Assembly: GCF_010233585.1 (NCBI RefSeq)
Contig: NZ_CP045997.1
Coordinates: forward strand, 3,373,779-3,437,778
Source of the DNA: Spirosoma endbachense
Lineage (GTDB): Bacteria > Bacteroidota > Bacteroidia > Cytophagales > Spirosomataceae
Reading direction: 5' to 3'
DNA: 64,000 bases
Shown: positions 1 to 8,451 of the stretch, one piece after another
How positions within the stretch are numbered: the stretch's first letter is position 1
How the letters are laid out: every line of letters begins with the position of its first letter
The notes under the pieces: model-generated
Seen by the model: the letters and a program-made list of their open reading frames with translations, nothing else
What the model was told of the DNA's origin: nothing
The model's database searches: none
Made by a program: the position numbers and the translations under genes

Positions 1-213
1 AAACTCACCGAAATTTCTGCGTAATGAAATAATGCGAACGTTGGCATACTTCTCGGCAACTTGTAAGCAAACGGCTTCTGAACCATCAGCACTACCATCG
101 TTCACTAATACCACCTCAAACGTATGCTGCGTTATACAGGCCTGCAACCGTTCTACCAGTGGCCCAATTGTCCGCTCGCTATTGTAGACTGGTATAACGA
201 TGCTTAACTCCAT
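1..213 (-). CDS. Glycosyltransferase family 2, N-terminal fragment
   Basis: The reverse strand opens with ATG at 213 and reads MELSIVIPVYNSERTIGPLV, the first beta strand of a GT-A fold, followed by a VLVNDGSADGS segment typical of GT2 nucleotide-sugar binding. About 71 residues are present and the gene runs off the left edge, so acceptor specificity cannot be judged. It starts 5 nt after the stop of the upstream aminotransferase gene, so it is the third gene of a minus-strand operon with that aminotransferase and a cupin sugar isomerase. The likely role is transfer of a sugar, perhaps the amino sugar made by its neighbours, to a lipid or glycan acceptor at the inner membrane. Confidence 0.85.
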   Translation of the reverse strand, partial: MELSIVIPVYNSERTIGPLVERLQACITQHTFEVVLVNDGSADGSEAVCLQVAEKYANVRIISLRRNFGEF

Positions 214-217
214 GTCA

Positions 218-1309
218 TCAGTCGCTAAATTGATTTATCGTGTCAATTATATAAATCACTTCATCGTTCGTCAGCGATGGGTTGAGCGGCAAACTGAGTA
301 CTTCGTGGTGTAATTGCTCCGAGATTGGCAGCGAGCAGTGAGCATACTGTTTGTAAGCATGTTGTCTGTGAGGAGGAATTGGGTAATGAACATCCGTACC
401 AATACCTCGTTCAAGCAGAAATGTGCGCAGTATGTCGCGTCGGGGGTGTCTGATCACGAACAAATGCCAAACATCCTGTTCAAGCTGATCGGCCGGTGGC
501 AATAGCACATCAGGATTGGCAATACCCGTCAGATACAGTTCTGCCAATGTTCTGCGTCGTTTATTTTCCGGTATCAGTGATGGTAATTTGGCAGCCAAAA
601 TAGCAGCCTGTAGTTCATCCAGGCGGCTATTATGCCCGATAAAATTATTGACGTATTTCTGCGACGACCCATAGTTTCGCAACGCCCTGATCCGTTCAGC
701 CAGAACATCGTCATTGGTGGTAATGGCACCGGCATCACCTAAAGCACCCAGATTTTTGCTGGGATAAAAACTCCAACCGGCAGCATCTCCAAGATTCCCT
801 GCCTGTTTTCCGTTATAAGTAGCCCCGTGGGCCTGTGCGGCATCTTCCAGAATAGTCAGGCCATATTTCGCTGCTACCTCACGAATCGGCCCCATATCAC
901 AGCAACGCCCGTATAAATGAACGGGGAGAATCGCTCTGGTACGGTCGGTAATAGCCGCTTCAATACAGACAGGGTCAAGCAGATAGGTATTCGGATCGGG
1001 TTCAACCCAGACAGGTATTAGGTTAGCCAGTGTAACGCTTAGGACGGATGCGATATAGGCATTGGCCGGTACGATTACTTCGCTATGGGCCGGGAAGTCC
1101 CACGCTTTCAGTACCAGCGTGAGTGCATCAAGCCCGTTGGCAACACCAATGCAGTGACGTGTTCCGCAAAAATCAGCAAACTGGCGTTCAAAGCGCTCAA
1201 CTTCCTGCCCCAGAATATACCAGCCCGAATGCAATACCCGCTCGTTGGCTTCACGTATCCGCTCCAGATGGGGTTGATTAATACGCTTTAAGTCCAGAAA
1301 AGGAATCAT
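218..1309 (-). CDS. DegT/DnrJ/EryC1/StrS-family sugar aminotransferase (FdtB-like)
   Basis: A 363-residue PLP-dependent aminotransferase acting on nucleotide-linked keto sugars. Family features include an N-terminal PFLDLKR segment, a [16 protein letters not shown] cofactor-phosphate region, an EDAAQAHGA segment carrying the conserved Asp and His, and [15 protein letters not shown], which holds the Schiff-base lysine. Length is normal for the family. The gene overlaps the 3' end of the upstream cupin isomerase by 4 nt, which implies translational coupling. A QdtA/FdtA-type isomerase paired with this aminotransferase is the known arrangement for making dTDP-3-amino-3,6-dideoxyhexoses, so a 3-keto sugar is the likely substrate. 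The exact sugar (Fuc3N or Qui3N type) cannot be decided from sequence. Confidence 0.9.
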   Translation of the reverse strand: MIPFLDLKRINQPHLERIREANERVLHSGWYILGQEVERFERQFADFCGTRHCIGVANGLDALTLVLKAWDFPAHSEVIVPANAYIASVLSVTLANLIPVWVEPDPNTYLLDPVCIEAAITDRTRAILPVHLYGRCCDMGPIREVAAKYGLTILEDAAQAHGATYNGKQAGNLGDAAGWSFYPSKNLGALGDAGAITTNDDVLAERIRALRNYGSSQKYVNNFIGHNSRLDELQAAILAAKLPSLIPENKRRRTLAELYLTGIANPDVLLPPADQLEQDVWHLFVIRHPRRDILRTFLLERGIGTDVHYPIPPHRQHAYKQYAHCSLPISEQLHHEVLSLPLNPSLTNDEVIYIIDTINQFSD

Positions 1310-1713
1310 TCTGAATCGGCTAGTACCGACTCATCAGTACGTCGGCTGTTCGGGTAGGGTTCGTGGATATAGTCGTCTTTATCGTAAAGCTCATTCGAAA
1401 CAACGAGCAGAATCGCATCGTCCGAAAATTCATCCATGATATGCCAGTCTTCAGGCTCCAGAACAAGGCACTGCCGCGGGTCGTCCAGATAATAAGTAGT
1501 TTCTACCTTTCCGTTATGATTGTATACACGGCAACTTCCATTCAGACAAATAAGCGCATTCCAGGCACGCACATGCCGGTGGCCTGCGCGTGGATTCTGC
1601 CCAGCTCCATATATATAGAAAACCCGCTGAATTGTCCCCGGAATCACGTTTTCGAAGACAGTCAGGTTTCCGTTATCAGAAACAAATGTTTTTAGCTCGT
1701 AGAGTTTAGCCAT
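1306..1713 (-). CDS. WxcM/FdtA-type cupin, dTDP-4-keto-6-deoxyhexose 3,4-ketoisomerase
   Basis: A 135-residue single-domain cupin. The [20 protein letters not shown] stretch holds the histidines of the cupin core, and a second barrel motif is seen at [20 protein letters not shown]. This is the pattern of the sugar 3,4-ketoisomerase family (QdtA, FdtA, WxcM C-terminal domain), which moves the keto group of dTDP-4-keto-6-deoxyglucose from C4 to C3 before transamination. It is the first gene of the minus-strand operon here and overlaps the aminotransferase by 4 nt. No acetyltransferase gene follows within the window; if the pathway is complete, that step is encoded beyond the left edge. Confidence 0.85.
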   Translation of the reverse strand: MAKLYELKTFVSDNGNLTVFENVIPGTIQRVFYIYGAGQNPRAGHRHVRAWNALICLNGSCRVYNHNGKVETTYYLDDPRQCLVLEPEDWHIMDEFSDDAILLVVSNELYDKDDYIHEPYPNSRRTDESVLADSE

Positions 1714-1907
1714 TGGTTAATGTGGAATATAAGCAAGAGAGGAAGGCTGTATTTCCTCCAAAGATATTAAAGTAGGATTAAAAACTAAATTAAGTAAAAA
1801 TCATCATTTGTAATGATACTCATTTTTACACAAAGAAAGTGTAGTGTTGCGCGATTTATTTATATGATTTTAGCACATTATAAATAAAATTTCGCACGTT
1901 TGCAATT

Positions 1908-2543
1908 ATGTTGACGAACAAATATTTATTAATTGGCCTTTCATTTCTTGTCCTGCTCGTTCTGTATTTCAGCTTTTTCGATGGTAATCCATCGGGTTCA
2001 TCAGAAGGGCTGAATGCGTCCGTTCAACCCAAAGAATACAATCGACAACTACAGCAGGAACGCAAAAAAAAGGATCAGCTTTTCAAAAACGGTGCCGACT
2101 CACCGATCACCGATAAAGCGAATTTCAAAGGACTCTCCTACTTTCCGTCTGATCCGAACTTCAGGGTAATCGCCAAACTTGAGCCTTTCGCCGATAAAAC
2201 GCAGAAGCTCGTTGTTCGGATGAGTGATGGTTCTGAGGAAGTATATGATAAATTTGCCCATGCCGTTTTTAGCCTAAATGGCGAAACATGCAGGCTACTT
2301 ATTGTAAGAGTCCAAAAGACCTATTCGATACTCTTCCGCGATGTGACCTCTGGGACTGAAACTTACGGCGGAGGCCGTTATCTGGAGCTTGCACCGGCCC
2401 AACTGACAGATTCACAGGCATTATTAGACTTTAATTCGGCCTACAATCCCTACTGTGCCTACAATCCTACTTTTGCCTGTCCATTGCCTCCCGCCGAAAA
2501 TAAACTACCTATAGCCGTAAAAGCGGGAGAACGCTATCATTAA
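1908..2543 (+). CDS. DUF1684 family protein, membrane-anchored
   Basis: A 211-residue protein with one hydrophobic N-terminal segment (about residues 7-24) acting as an uncleaved anchor or signal sequence. The rest matches the DUF1684 pattern: FPSDPNFRVIAKLEPF near residue 75, a GGRYLELAP segment, then DFNSAYNPYCAYNPTFACPL with paired Tyr and Cys, and a PPAENKLPIAVKAGERYH tail. The family's biochemical role is not known to me. The gene stands alone between the minus-strand sugar operon and pheT, with an AT-rich 194-nt upstream region shared with the divergent operon. Confidence 0.8.
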   Translation: MLTNKYLLIGLSFLVLLVLYFSFFDGNPSGSSEGLNASVQPKEYNRQLQQERKKKDQLFKNGADSPITDKANFKGLSYFPSDPNFRVIAKLEPFADKTQKLVVRMSDGSEEVYDKFAHAVFSLNGETCRLLIVRVQKTYSILFRDVTSGTETYGGGRYLELAPAQLTDSQALLDFNSAYNPYCAYNPTFACPLPPAENKLPIAVKAGERYH

Positions 2544-2616
2544 ACAGAAAAGACAAGACTGGCCAAGCCGGGCAAATAGTTCTTTCTACTCCACTCCCCT
2601 TGTTCCTATTTCTCCT

Positions 2617-2624
2617 TACCTTTG
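2617..2624 (+). promoter_or_regulatory. Bacteroidota -7 element TACCTTTG upstream of pheT
   Basis: TACCTTTG matches TAnnTTTG exactly and lies 24 nt before the pheT ATG. A TTG occurs at 2600-2602 but the spacing (14 nt) is shorter than the usual 19-20, so the -33 half is weak. Confidence 0.4.
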
Positions 2625-2648
2625 CGACATTTATCGCATTGGCATCGT

Positions 2649-5093
2649 ATGGAGATTTCCTATAAATGGTTGCAAGAGTATATTAATTTACCCGAGTCAC
2701 CCGAAGAAGTAGGCAAAATACTGACCGGAACCGGTCTTGAAGTTGAAGGAGTCGAGAAAATTGAGGCCATACCTGGTGGGTTGGAAGGCGTCGTCATTGG
2801 CGAAGTACTGACCTGCACTCCCCACCCCGACGCCGATAAACTGAGTCTGACAACAGTGGATGTCGGTGCCGAACAACCGCTTTCAATTGTTTGCGGAGCG
2901 CCCAACGTTGCGGCTGGACAGAAAGTGGTGGTTGCCCTTGTGGGCGCAACCTTGCACCCAACATCGGGTGAACCATTTCAAATCAAGAAAGCCAAAATTC
3001 GTGGGGCTGCTTCGGAGGGAATGATTTGCGCCGAAGATGAAATCGGATTAGGCGTTTCTCATGCGGGCATTATTGTGCTGGACACGAACGGCCCCGCAGC
3101 TCAGATACCCAATGGAACACCAGCCGCCCGCTATTTTAATCTTGAAGCTGACTACCAGATTGCGATCGGTCTGACTCCGAACCGCATCGATGCCGCTTCG
3201 CACTTCGGCACTGCCCGCGACCTGAAAGCCGCCCTGAACCGACCACTGACCATGCCATCAGTGGCCGATTTTGCGGTGAATAATCGTGATCTTACGCTCG
3301 ACGTACGTGTAGAAGACCTTGCGGCCTGCCCACGTTACGCAGGATTGACCATTACCGGGCTGACCGTTGGAGAATCGCCAGACTGGTTAAAGAAACGATT
3401 GATCAGCATTGGCCTCAATCCGATCAACAACGTTGTGGATGTGACCAACTTTGTCTGTCATGACCTTGGGCAACCGCTCCACGCTTTCGACGCGGGTAAG
3501 ATTGCAGGTACTCAGGTTATCGTTAAAACGTTGCCGGAAGGAACGCCCTTCGTAACCCTCGATGGCGTCGAGCGTAAGCTCAGCGCTACCGATCTCATGA
3601 TCTGTGATGCCGAAAAACCGATGTGTATTGCAGGGGTTTTCGGCGGACAAAATTCAGGGGTAACTGCCGAGACGACAAGCATCTTTCTGGAGTCAGCTTA
3701 CTTCTCACCGACATCCGTTCGAAAAACGGCCCAGTATCACGGCCTTAAAACCGATGCCTCCTTCCGATTCGAGCGTGGTACCGATCCCAATATACCCGTG
3801 TTCGCGCTGAAACGTGCTGCTTTGCTGATTCAGGAAGTGGCAGGCGGTGTGGTGAGTTCTGAAATAACCGATTTGTATCCAGACCCCATAGAACCGTTCC
3901 GGGTGCTGGTACGCTATCGAAACATTGATCGGCTGATTGGCATAGCGATTGACCGGACAGAGATTCACCGTATCCTGAACGCGCTCGATATTCAGGCTGG
4001 CGAAATGAGTGCCGACAGTTTCATGGCGGTTGTTCCTCCTTACCGGGTAGATGTTACGCGCGAAGCCGACGTTATTGAAGAAATATTGCGGATATACGGG
4101 TTAGACAATGTGCCGTTATCGGTCACGCTTTCGGCCGACTCGCTATCTGAATTCCCCAAAACCGACCCAAATCAGTGGCAAAGCCGCGTGGGTCAACTTC
4201 TGGCGGCTAATGGTTTCTACGAAATTCTGACACTCTCGCTTACCCGGCCAGCTTATAATGATGCAATCCGGTCTACGCTGCCTGGTGAGGACGTCACGTT
4301 ACTGAATCCACTGAGCGAGGAATTATCGGTTATGCGGCAGACAATGTTGTTCTCATCACTCGAAACGCTGGTCTATAACCTGAACCGCAGGCAGAAAGAT
4401 CTGAAGACATTTGAGTTTGGCAAGGTTTACCACAAGATCCAGAACGACGATGGAACCAGTAAATACAATGAGCGGATGCGGCTCAGCCTGGCAGTGTCTG
4501 GTAATCAGGAAGCAGAAAGCTGGCTGCAAAAAGGTCAGGCAGTAGCCTATCATGATATAGCAACGGCAGCTCAGCGAGTATTGAATCTATTCCGAATAAA
4601 ATCAGTTGATACACAGCCAGCTGACCCTGCTATATTCCAGTATGGCTTGACTTATCTGGTTAACAAGAAACCACTGGTCAGTTTGGGGCTGGTACAACCA
4701 AAATTAACCAAACTGGTTGATCTGAAACAACCCGTATTTTACGCCGATTTCGACTGGAGTGCCTTGCTGAAGCTGGCTAATACTAAAACCCGATACGCAG
4801 AAGTACCCCGTTTTCCTGAAGTTCGGCGTGATTTATCACTAGTGCTCGATAAGGCAGTTACATTTGAACAGATCAGCCGACTGGCTCATCAAACGGAACG
4901 TAAATTGCTACGTTCGATAAATGCCTTTGATGTATATGAGGGAGAAAGCCTGGGCGCGGGTAAAAAATCATACTCTGTAAGCTTTACGCTGCAAGACCCG
5001 ACCCAGACACTGACTGATGCAGTTATCGAAAAAACCATGCAGCGGCTCATGACTGGTTTTGAGCGTGATCTGGGCGCGGTGATTCGTAAATAA
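2649..5093 (+). CDS. pheT: Phenylalanine--tRNA ligase beta subunit
   Basis: This encodes the beta subunit of the alpha2-beta2 phenylalanyl-tRNA synthetase. I start it at the ATG at 2649 (MEISYKWLQEYINLPESPEE), which is the conserved PheT start; this gives 814 residues, and extending upstream adds only non-homologous residues over the promoter. In order it shows an EMAP/OB tRNA-binding domain (about 40-150), the B3/B4 editing region (about 210-390, with CHDLGQPLHAFDAGK), the B5 domain, a catalytic-core-like domain, and a C-terminal FDX-ACB anticodon-binding domain (RFPEVRRDLSLVLDKAV). Full length with no missing block. It is followed at 90 nt by a small coiled-coil gene and then zapA; pheS is not in the window. 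Confidence 0.97.
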   Translation: MEISYKWLQEYINLPESPEEVGKILTGTGLEVEGVEKIEAIPGGLEGVVIGEVLTCTPHPDADKLSLTTVDVGAEQPLSIVCGAPNVAAGQKVVVALVGATLHPTSGEPFQIKKAKIRGAASEGMICAEDEIGLGVSHAGIIVLDTNGPAAQIPNGTPAARYFNLEADYQIAIGLTPNRIDAASHFGTARDLKAALNRPLTMPSVADFAVNNRDLTLDVRVEDLAACPRYAGLTITGLTVGESPDWLKKRLISIGLNPINNVVDVTNFVCHDLGQPLHAFDAGKIAGTQVIVKTLPEGTPFVTLDGVERKLSATDLMICDAEKPMCIAGVFGGQNSGVTAETTSIFLESAYFSPTSVRKTAQYHGLKTDASFRFERGTDPNIPVFALKRAALLIQEVAGGVVSSEITDLYPDPIEPFRVLVRYRNIDRLIGIAIDRTEIHRILNALDIQAGEMSADSFMAVVPPYRVDVTREADVIEEILRIYGLDNVPLSVTLSADSLSEFPKTDPNQWQSRVGQLLAANGFYEILTLSLTRPAYNDAIRSTLPGEDVTLLNPLSEELSVMRQTMLFSSLETLVYNLNRRQKDLKTFEFGKVYHKIQNDDGTSKYNERMRLSLAVSGNQEAESWLQKGQAVAYHDIATAAQRVLNLFRIKSVDTQPADPAIFQYGLTYLVNKKPLVSLGLVQPKLTKLVDLKQPVFYADFDWSALLKLANTKTRYAEVPRFPEVRRDLSLVLDKAVTFEQISRLAHQTERKLLRSINAFDVYEGESLGAGKKSYSVSFTLQDPTQTLTDAVIEKTMQRLMTGFERDLGAVIRK

Positions 5094-5096
5094 TGA

Positions 5097-5164
5097 GTAA
5101 ATAAGTGCGAGAGAAATTGCATTTTGGGAGAGTACACTAATCAATGGATCAATCACTTATTTAC
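5097..5164 (+). repeat. Intercistronic inverted repeat between pheT and the coiled-coil gene
   Basis: GTAAATAAGTG at 5097-5107 is perfectly complementary to CACTTATTTAC at 5154-5164, and flanking TGAGT/ACTCA extends the arms with a bulge. There is no T-tract, so it does not look like a terminator. It is one of nine locus-private repeats of this style in the window. Confidence 0.7.
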
Positions 5165-5183
5165 GTAATTACTCAAATAAACC

Positions 5184-5522
5184 GTGGTTAGTGAGCATCA
5201 AATCGTGGCATTGGTAGAGCAACTCGAACGCAAAATCGGGTTGCTAAAAGATGTATATGATGATGCAAAAAGGCGTATCAAGCAACTGGAAAGTCAGAAT
5301 AACGACCTAAATAATCGCCTGAAGGAACAACAAACCCAAACAAAAGAGTTACAGAAAAAATTAGATAATTCAGAGAAAAAGGTACTAAAGTCAAAAGACT
5401 TTGGTATTATTGTAAGTACCAATCTGTCAGAGACAGATACGAATGCCGAATTAAAAAAACAACTCGACGAGTATATCCGGGAATTAGAACGGTGTATAGC
5501 TCACTTGAGTAGTTTGTCATAA
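5184..5522 (+). CDS. Small coiled-coil protein upstream of zapA
   Basis: A 112-residue, mostly helical, highly charged protein starting at GTG 5184. Residues 8-70 form a continuous heptad-like coiled coil (KRRIKQLESQNNDLNNRLKE and following), then a short linker and a second helix (TNAELKKQLDEYIRELERCI). There is no signal peptide or membrane segment. It lies directly before zapA with a 47-nt spacer and after pheT. Position and coiled-coil character suggest a division-associated partner of ZapA, comparable in style to ZapB, but there is no recognisable sequence identity to ZapB, so that role is inference from context. Confidence 0.75.
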   Translation: MVSEHQIVALVEQLERKIGLLKDVYDDAKRRIKQLESQNNDLNNRLKEQQTQTKELQKKLDNSEKKVLKSKDFGIIVSTNLSETDTNAELKKQLDEYIRELERCIAHLSSLS

Positions 5523-5569
5523 ACCCAAATTGGCTCCAGGCTTAAGCCTATTCTGAGCCGACCGCAGCG

Positions 5570-5857
5570 ATGGAAGAACTGTCTATTCGCGTAAAAATTG
5601 CCGACCGATATTACAAACTGTTTGTAGAATCGGAGTCGGAAGCAATCGTGCGCGAGGCCGCCAAACTGCTTCAGGATGAACTGAAGCAATATCGGGATCT
5701 GGGCATCAGCGATACGCAGGATGCTTTAGCGCGGATAGCCTTCGATTGCCTGATTACCAAGCTCAGAGGAGAACGACAGGTGCAACGATTACAACAAATG
5801 GTGTTTGACAAAATAACTCAGTTAGATCAGGTCGTCACGCCGGCCATAACAACATAA
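5570..5857 (+). CDS. zapA: Cell division protein ZapA
   Basis: A 95-residue ZapA-family protein. The N-terminal half carries the family's beta-strand head (SIRVKIADRYYKLFVESESE) followed by AIVREAAKLLQDEL; the C-terminal half is a long coiled coil containing the DALARIAFDCLITKLRGE helix. ZapA binds FtsZ and bundles protofilaments at the Z-ring. It is flanked by a coiled-coil gene upstream and rny downstream, a gene order I know from other Bacteroidota. Confidence 0.9.
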   Translation: MEELSIRVKIADRYYKLFVESESEAIVREAAKLLQDELKQYRDLGISDTQDALARIAFDCLITKLRGERQVQRLQQMVFDKITQLDQVVTPAITT

Positions 5858-5962
5858 AAAACGGCGGGTCACCCACCCCACAATGCCCCGGGTCATATAC
5901 TGGGCACTCGTATCGCGGCAGGTTGAATGGTTTATTTGTTCACCCCAAACGATATAAGTACA
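5858..5962 (+). ncRNA. Possible structured RNA in the zapA-rny spacer
   Basis: If rny starts at 5963, the spacer is 105 nt and has a GC-rich 5' half, unlike other spacers here. It contains a local stem TGCCC/GGGCA around a CGGGTCATATACT loop and a GGGT/ACCC pair just upstream. In other bacteria zapA is a frequent neighbour of 6S RNA, so a 6S-like RNA is a reasonable idea. I cannot fold or align it, there is no clear terminator, and it could be plain leader sequence. Confidence 0.25.
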
Positions 5963-7573
5963 ATGGATATCCCACTTTGGTTAGCCGTCTTTGCCGCCCT
6001 TGCGGGTGGCGGAATCGGGCTAGTGATCGGCCGCCGGATGATGGCGGGCGCTCATGCCAAACGCGAACAGGAAGCTGAAGAAAAAGCAGCTTCTATATTG
6101 AAAAATGCAGAATTACAGGCCGAAACAATTAAAAAAGATCGGATGCTGGAAGCGAAAGAAAAATACCTTAAGCTGAAAGCCGAATTTGAAGAGACAACCA
6201 ATCAGAAACGAAATCTACTTCTTCAGAACGAAACAAAACTCAAGCAGCGCGAGCAACAACTTAGCCAACAGGCCGATCAGCAGCGAAACCGTGAAAACGA
6301 ATTAAACCAGCAACGGAACGAACTCGGGCAACAAAAAAATAGCCTATCGCAGCAAATCGATGCGCTTAACCGCCGGAAAGAAGATGTTGACCGCCGTCAG
6401 CAGGAAGCCGACCGTATGTTGGCCGATCAGGTTGCGCAACTCGAAAAAATAGCTGGCCTCTCCGCCGATCAGGCCCGTGAACAGCTTGTTGATACGCTAA
6501 AGGCCGAAGCTGAAACCAGGGCGTCATCGTACATCAAAAATATCGTTGAGGAAGCCAAACTAACGGCTACCAAAGAAGCCAAAAAGGTGGTTATCGAAAC
6601 CATCCAGCGGACAGCTACCGAACACGCCATCGAAAACTGCGTTTCGGTTTTCAATATCGAATCCGACGATGTAAAAGGGAAGGTAATTGGTCGCGAAGGT
6701 CGTAATATCCGAGCCCTCGAAGCAGCAACCGGCGTCGAAATCATTGTCGATGATACGCCCGAAGCAATTATTATTTCCGGTTTCGATCCGGTTCGGCGCG
6801 AAATTGCCCGGTTATCACTCCACCGACTCGTGCAGGACGGACGTATTCACCCGGCTCGCATTGAAGAAATTGTTGCCAAAACCCGCAAAAATATTGAAGA
6901 TGAAATCGTTGAGATCGGTGAGCGAACCGTTATTGATCTCGGCATTCATGGTCTTCACCCCGAATTGATCAAGATGGTTGGGCGGATGCGCTTCCGGTCC
7001 AGCTATGGTCAGAACCTTCTCCAGCACTCCCGCGAAGTAGCCAAACTCTGCGCCACCATGGCTGCCGAGTTAGGGCTGAATGCCAAGCTCGCTAAACGTG
7101 CCGGTCTCCTTCACGATATTGGCAAAGTATGGCCCGAAGAAGCTGAACTGCCCCACGCCATTCTGGGCATGGAGTTAGCCAAGAAATACAAAGAGAACCC
7201 CGAAGTAATCAACGCCATTGGCGCCCACCACGATGAAATCGAGATGACGAGTATGATCTCGCCGATCGTGCAGGTTTGTGATGCTGTTTCGGGCTCACGG
7301 CCGGGTGCCCGCCGTGAAATGATGGAATCGTACATCAAACGGCTCAAAGAACTGGAAGAACTAGCAGGCAATTTTCCCGGTGTAACGAAATGTTACGCCA
7401 TTCAGGCTGGTCGTGAGCTACGCATTATGGTCGATGCCGATCATGTTTCAGATGAGCGGGCAGGCGTATTATCTTACGAAATTTCGCAGAAGATCGAAAA
7501 GGAAATGCAATATCCTGGCCAGATCAAAGTGACGGTTATCCGGGAAATGCGGGCGGTGGCCTACGCGAAGTAG
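5963..7573 (+). CDS. rny: Ribonuclease Y
   Basis: A membrane-anchored endoribonuclease starting mRNA decay. From ATG 5963 it has 536 residues: an N-terminal transmembrane helix ([20 protein letters not shown]), a long Glu/Gln/Lys-rich coiled coil (about 30-200), a KH domain ([20 protein letters not shown]), and an HD domain with the LLHDIGKV metal motif and a later AHHDE. The internal ATG is preferred over GTG/ATG at 5927 because family members begin just before the membrane helix; the 12 extra residues look like leader. It is followed by a good intrinsic terminator, closing the pheT-zapA-rny block. Confidence 0.96.
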   Translation: MDIPLWLAVFAALAGGGIGLVIGRRMMAGAHAKREQEAEEKAASILKNAELQAETIKKDRMLEAKEKYLKLKAEFEETTNQKRNLLLQNETKLKQREQQLSQQADQQRNRENELNQQRNELGQQKNSLSQQIDALNRRKEDVDRRQQEADRMLADQVAQLEKIAGLSADQAREQLVDTLKAEAETRASSYIKNIVEEAKLTATKEAKKVVIETIQRTATEHAIENCVSVFNIESDDVKGKVIGREGRNIRALEAATGVEIIVDDTPEAIIISGFDPVRREIARLSLHRLVQDGRIHPARIEEIVAKTRKNIEDEIVEIGERTVIDLGIHGLHPELIKMVGRMRFRSSYGQNLLQHSREVAKLCATMAAELGLNAKLAKRAGLLHDIGKVWPEEAELPHAILGMELAKKYKENPEVINAIGAHHDEIEMTSMISPIVQVCDAVSGSRPGARREMMESYIKRLKELEELAGNFPGVTKCYAIQAGRELRIMVDADHVSDERAGVLSYEISQKIEKEMQYPGQIKVTVIREMRAVAYAK

Positions 7574-7599
7574 TCGTCAGCGATAAATCTGTAGATACG

Positions 7600-7628
7600 A
7601 AAGGGGTCATTGCTGGCCCCTTTTTGTT
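7600..7628 (+). terminator. Intrinsic terminator after rny
   Basis: AAAGGGGTC and GGCCCCTTT form a GC-rich stem around ATTGCT, followed directly by a T-run. It lies 27 nt after the rny stop codon. Confidence 0.85.
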
Positions 7629-7754
7629 TTCAACAAACCCGCGCAAAATCCGTTTCTTTGCCAACGCATAAGTCCGGCTATTTCCTGTTTTTTGCCAATC
7701 AGCGAGTGACACCCGGAAGCGTAAGTCGTCAAACGATAACTTGATTTTAACCCA

Positions 7755-8408
7755 ATGGATTTCTTAACCACCGTACTTCTTCTTATTGTCGGCGCAGGCG
7801 GAGGTATTACTCTCGCGAATGTTCTGCGTAATCGTTCAGGTGTCACAGATGTCCGGCATGAATCAACCCTCCTGCTGGAACGCATCGAGAAAGTGTTCAA
7901 GGTCGTTATGGCCGAAGGGTACTTCTCGGAAATTTATAATTATCAGGATCAAAAGAAAATTCTTTATCTGCTCAATGACCCCAAAAAGGCAATGGTCATT
8001 GCGAAATCAAAGGTTCTGGTTGGCTTTGACTTTGCTAAAGTCCGGTTTCGGGCATCCGATACTGGCGATAAGAAATTAATCATCGAATCGTTTCCGGAGC
8101 CAGAAGTGCTGTCAATTGATACCGACTACAAATTCTATGACATTCAGGCGGGTATCCTGAATCACTTTAGCGGAGCCGATTATACGCAGATTTTAGATGA
8201 AGCCAAGCAGGCAATGAATGATCGGGCCTTACAAAGCGATCTGCCTAAAATTGCCAACAATCAGATTCAGTACATGATGTATCAACTCGCCAGTTCTATG
8301 GGCTGGCAACTCCAGCTCCCCGAAGCTGAACAGCGACAACTCGATGTCTTGAAGGCACGGGCAGAAGAAAAAGCAAAGGAGCAAAAACAACTATCATCAG
8401 GCCAATAA
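7755..8408 (+). CDS. DUF4230 domain-containing protein
   Basis: A 217-residue protein with an N-terminal membrane segment rich in Leu, Val and Gly (about residues 3-23), followed by the DUF4230 fold: an ESTLLLERIEKVFKVVMAEG segment, a YNYQDQKKILYLLNDPKKAM region, KVLVGFDFAKVRF, and an acidic SFPEPEVLSIDTDYKFYDIQ strand pair. The last 25 residues are a charged Lys/Glu/Gln tail. The family is common in Bacteroidota and of unknown function, probably a membrane-tethered periplasmic or cytoplasmic domain. Nothing in the neighbourhood (rny upstream, M1 peptidase downstream) defines a role. Confidence 0.85.
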   Translation: MDFLTTVLLLIVGAGGGITLANVLRNRSGVTDVRHESTLLLERIEKVFKVVMAEGYFSEIYNYQDQKKILYLLNDPKKAMVIAKSKVLVGFDFAKVRFRASDTGDKKLIIESFPEPEVLSIDTDYKFYDIQAGILNHFSGADYTQILDEAKQAMNDRALQSDLPKIANNQIQYMMYQLASSMGWQLQLPEAEQRQLDVLKARAEEKAKEQKQLSSGQ

Positions 8409-8451
8409 CTTTCCGTTCGTTTTAGCGTTTTCGGGTATAGCACGTCAATAA

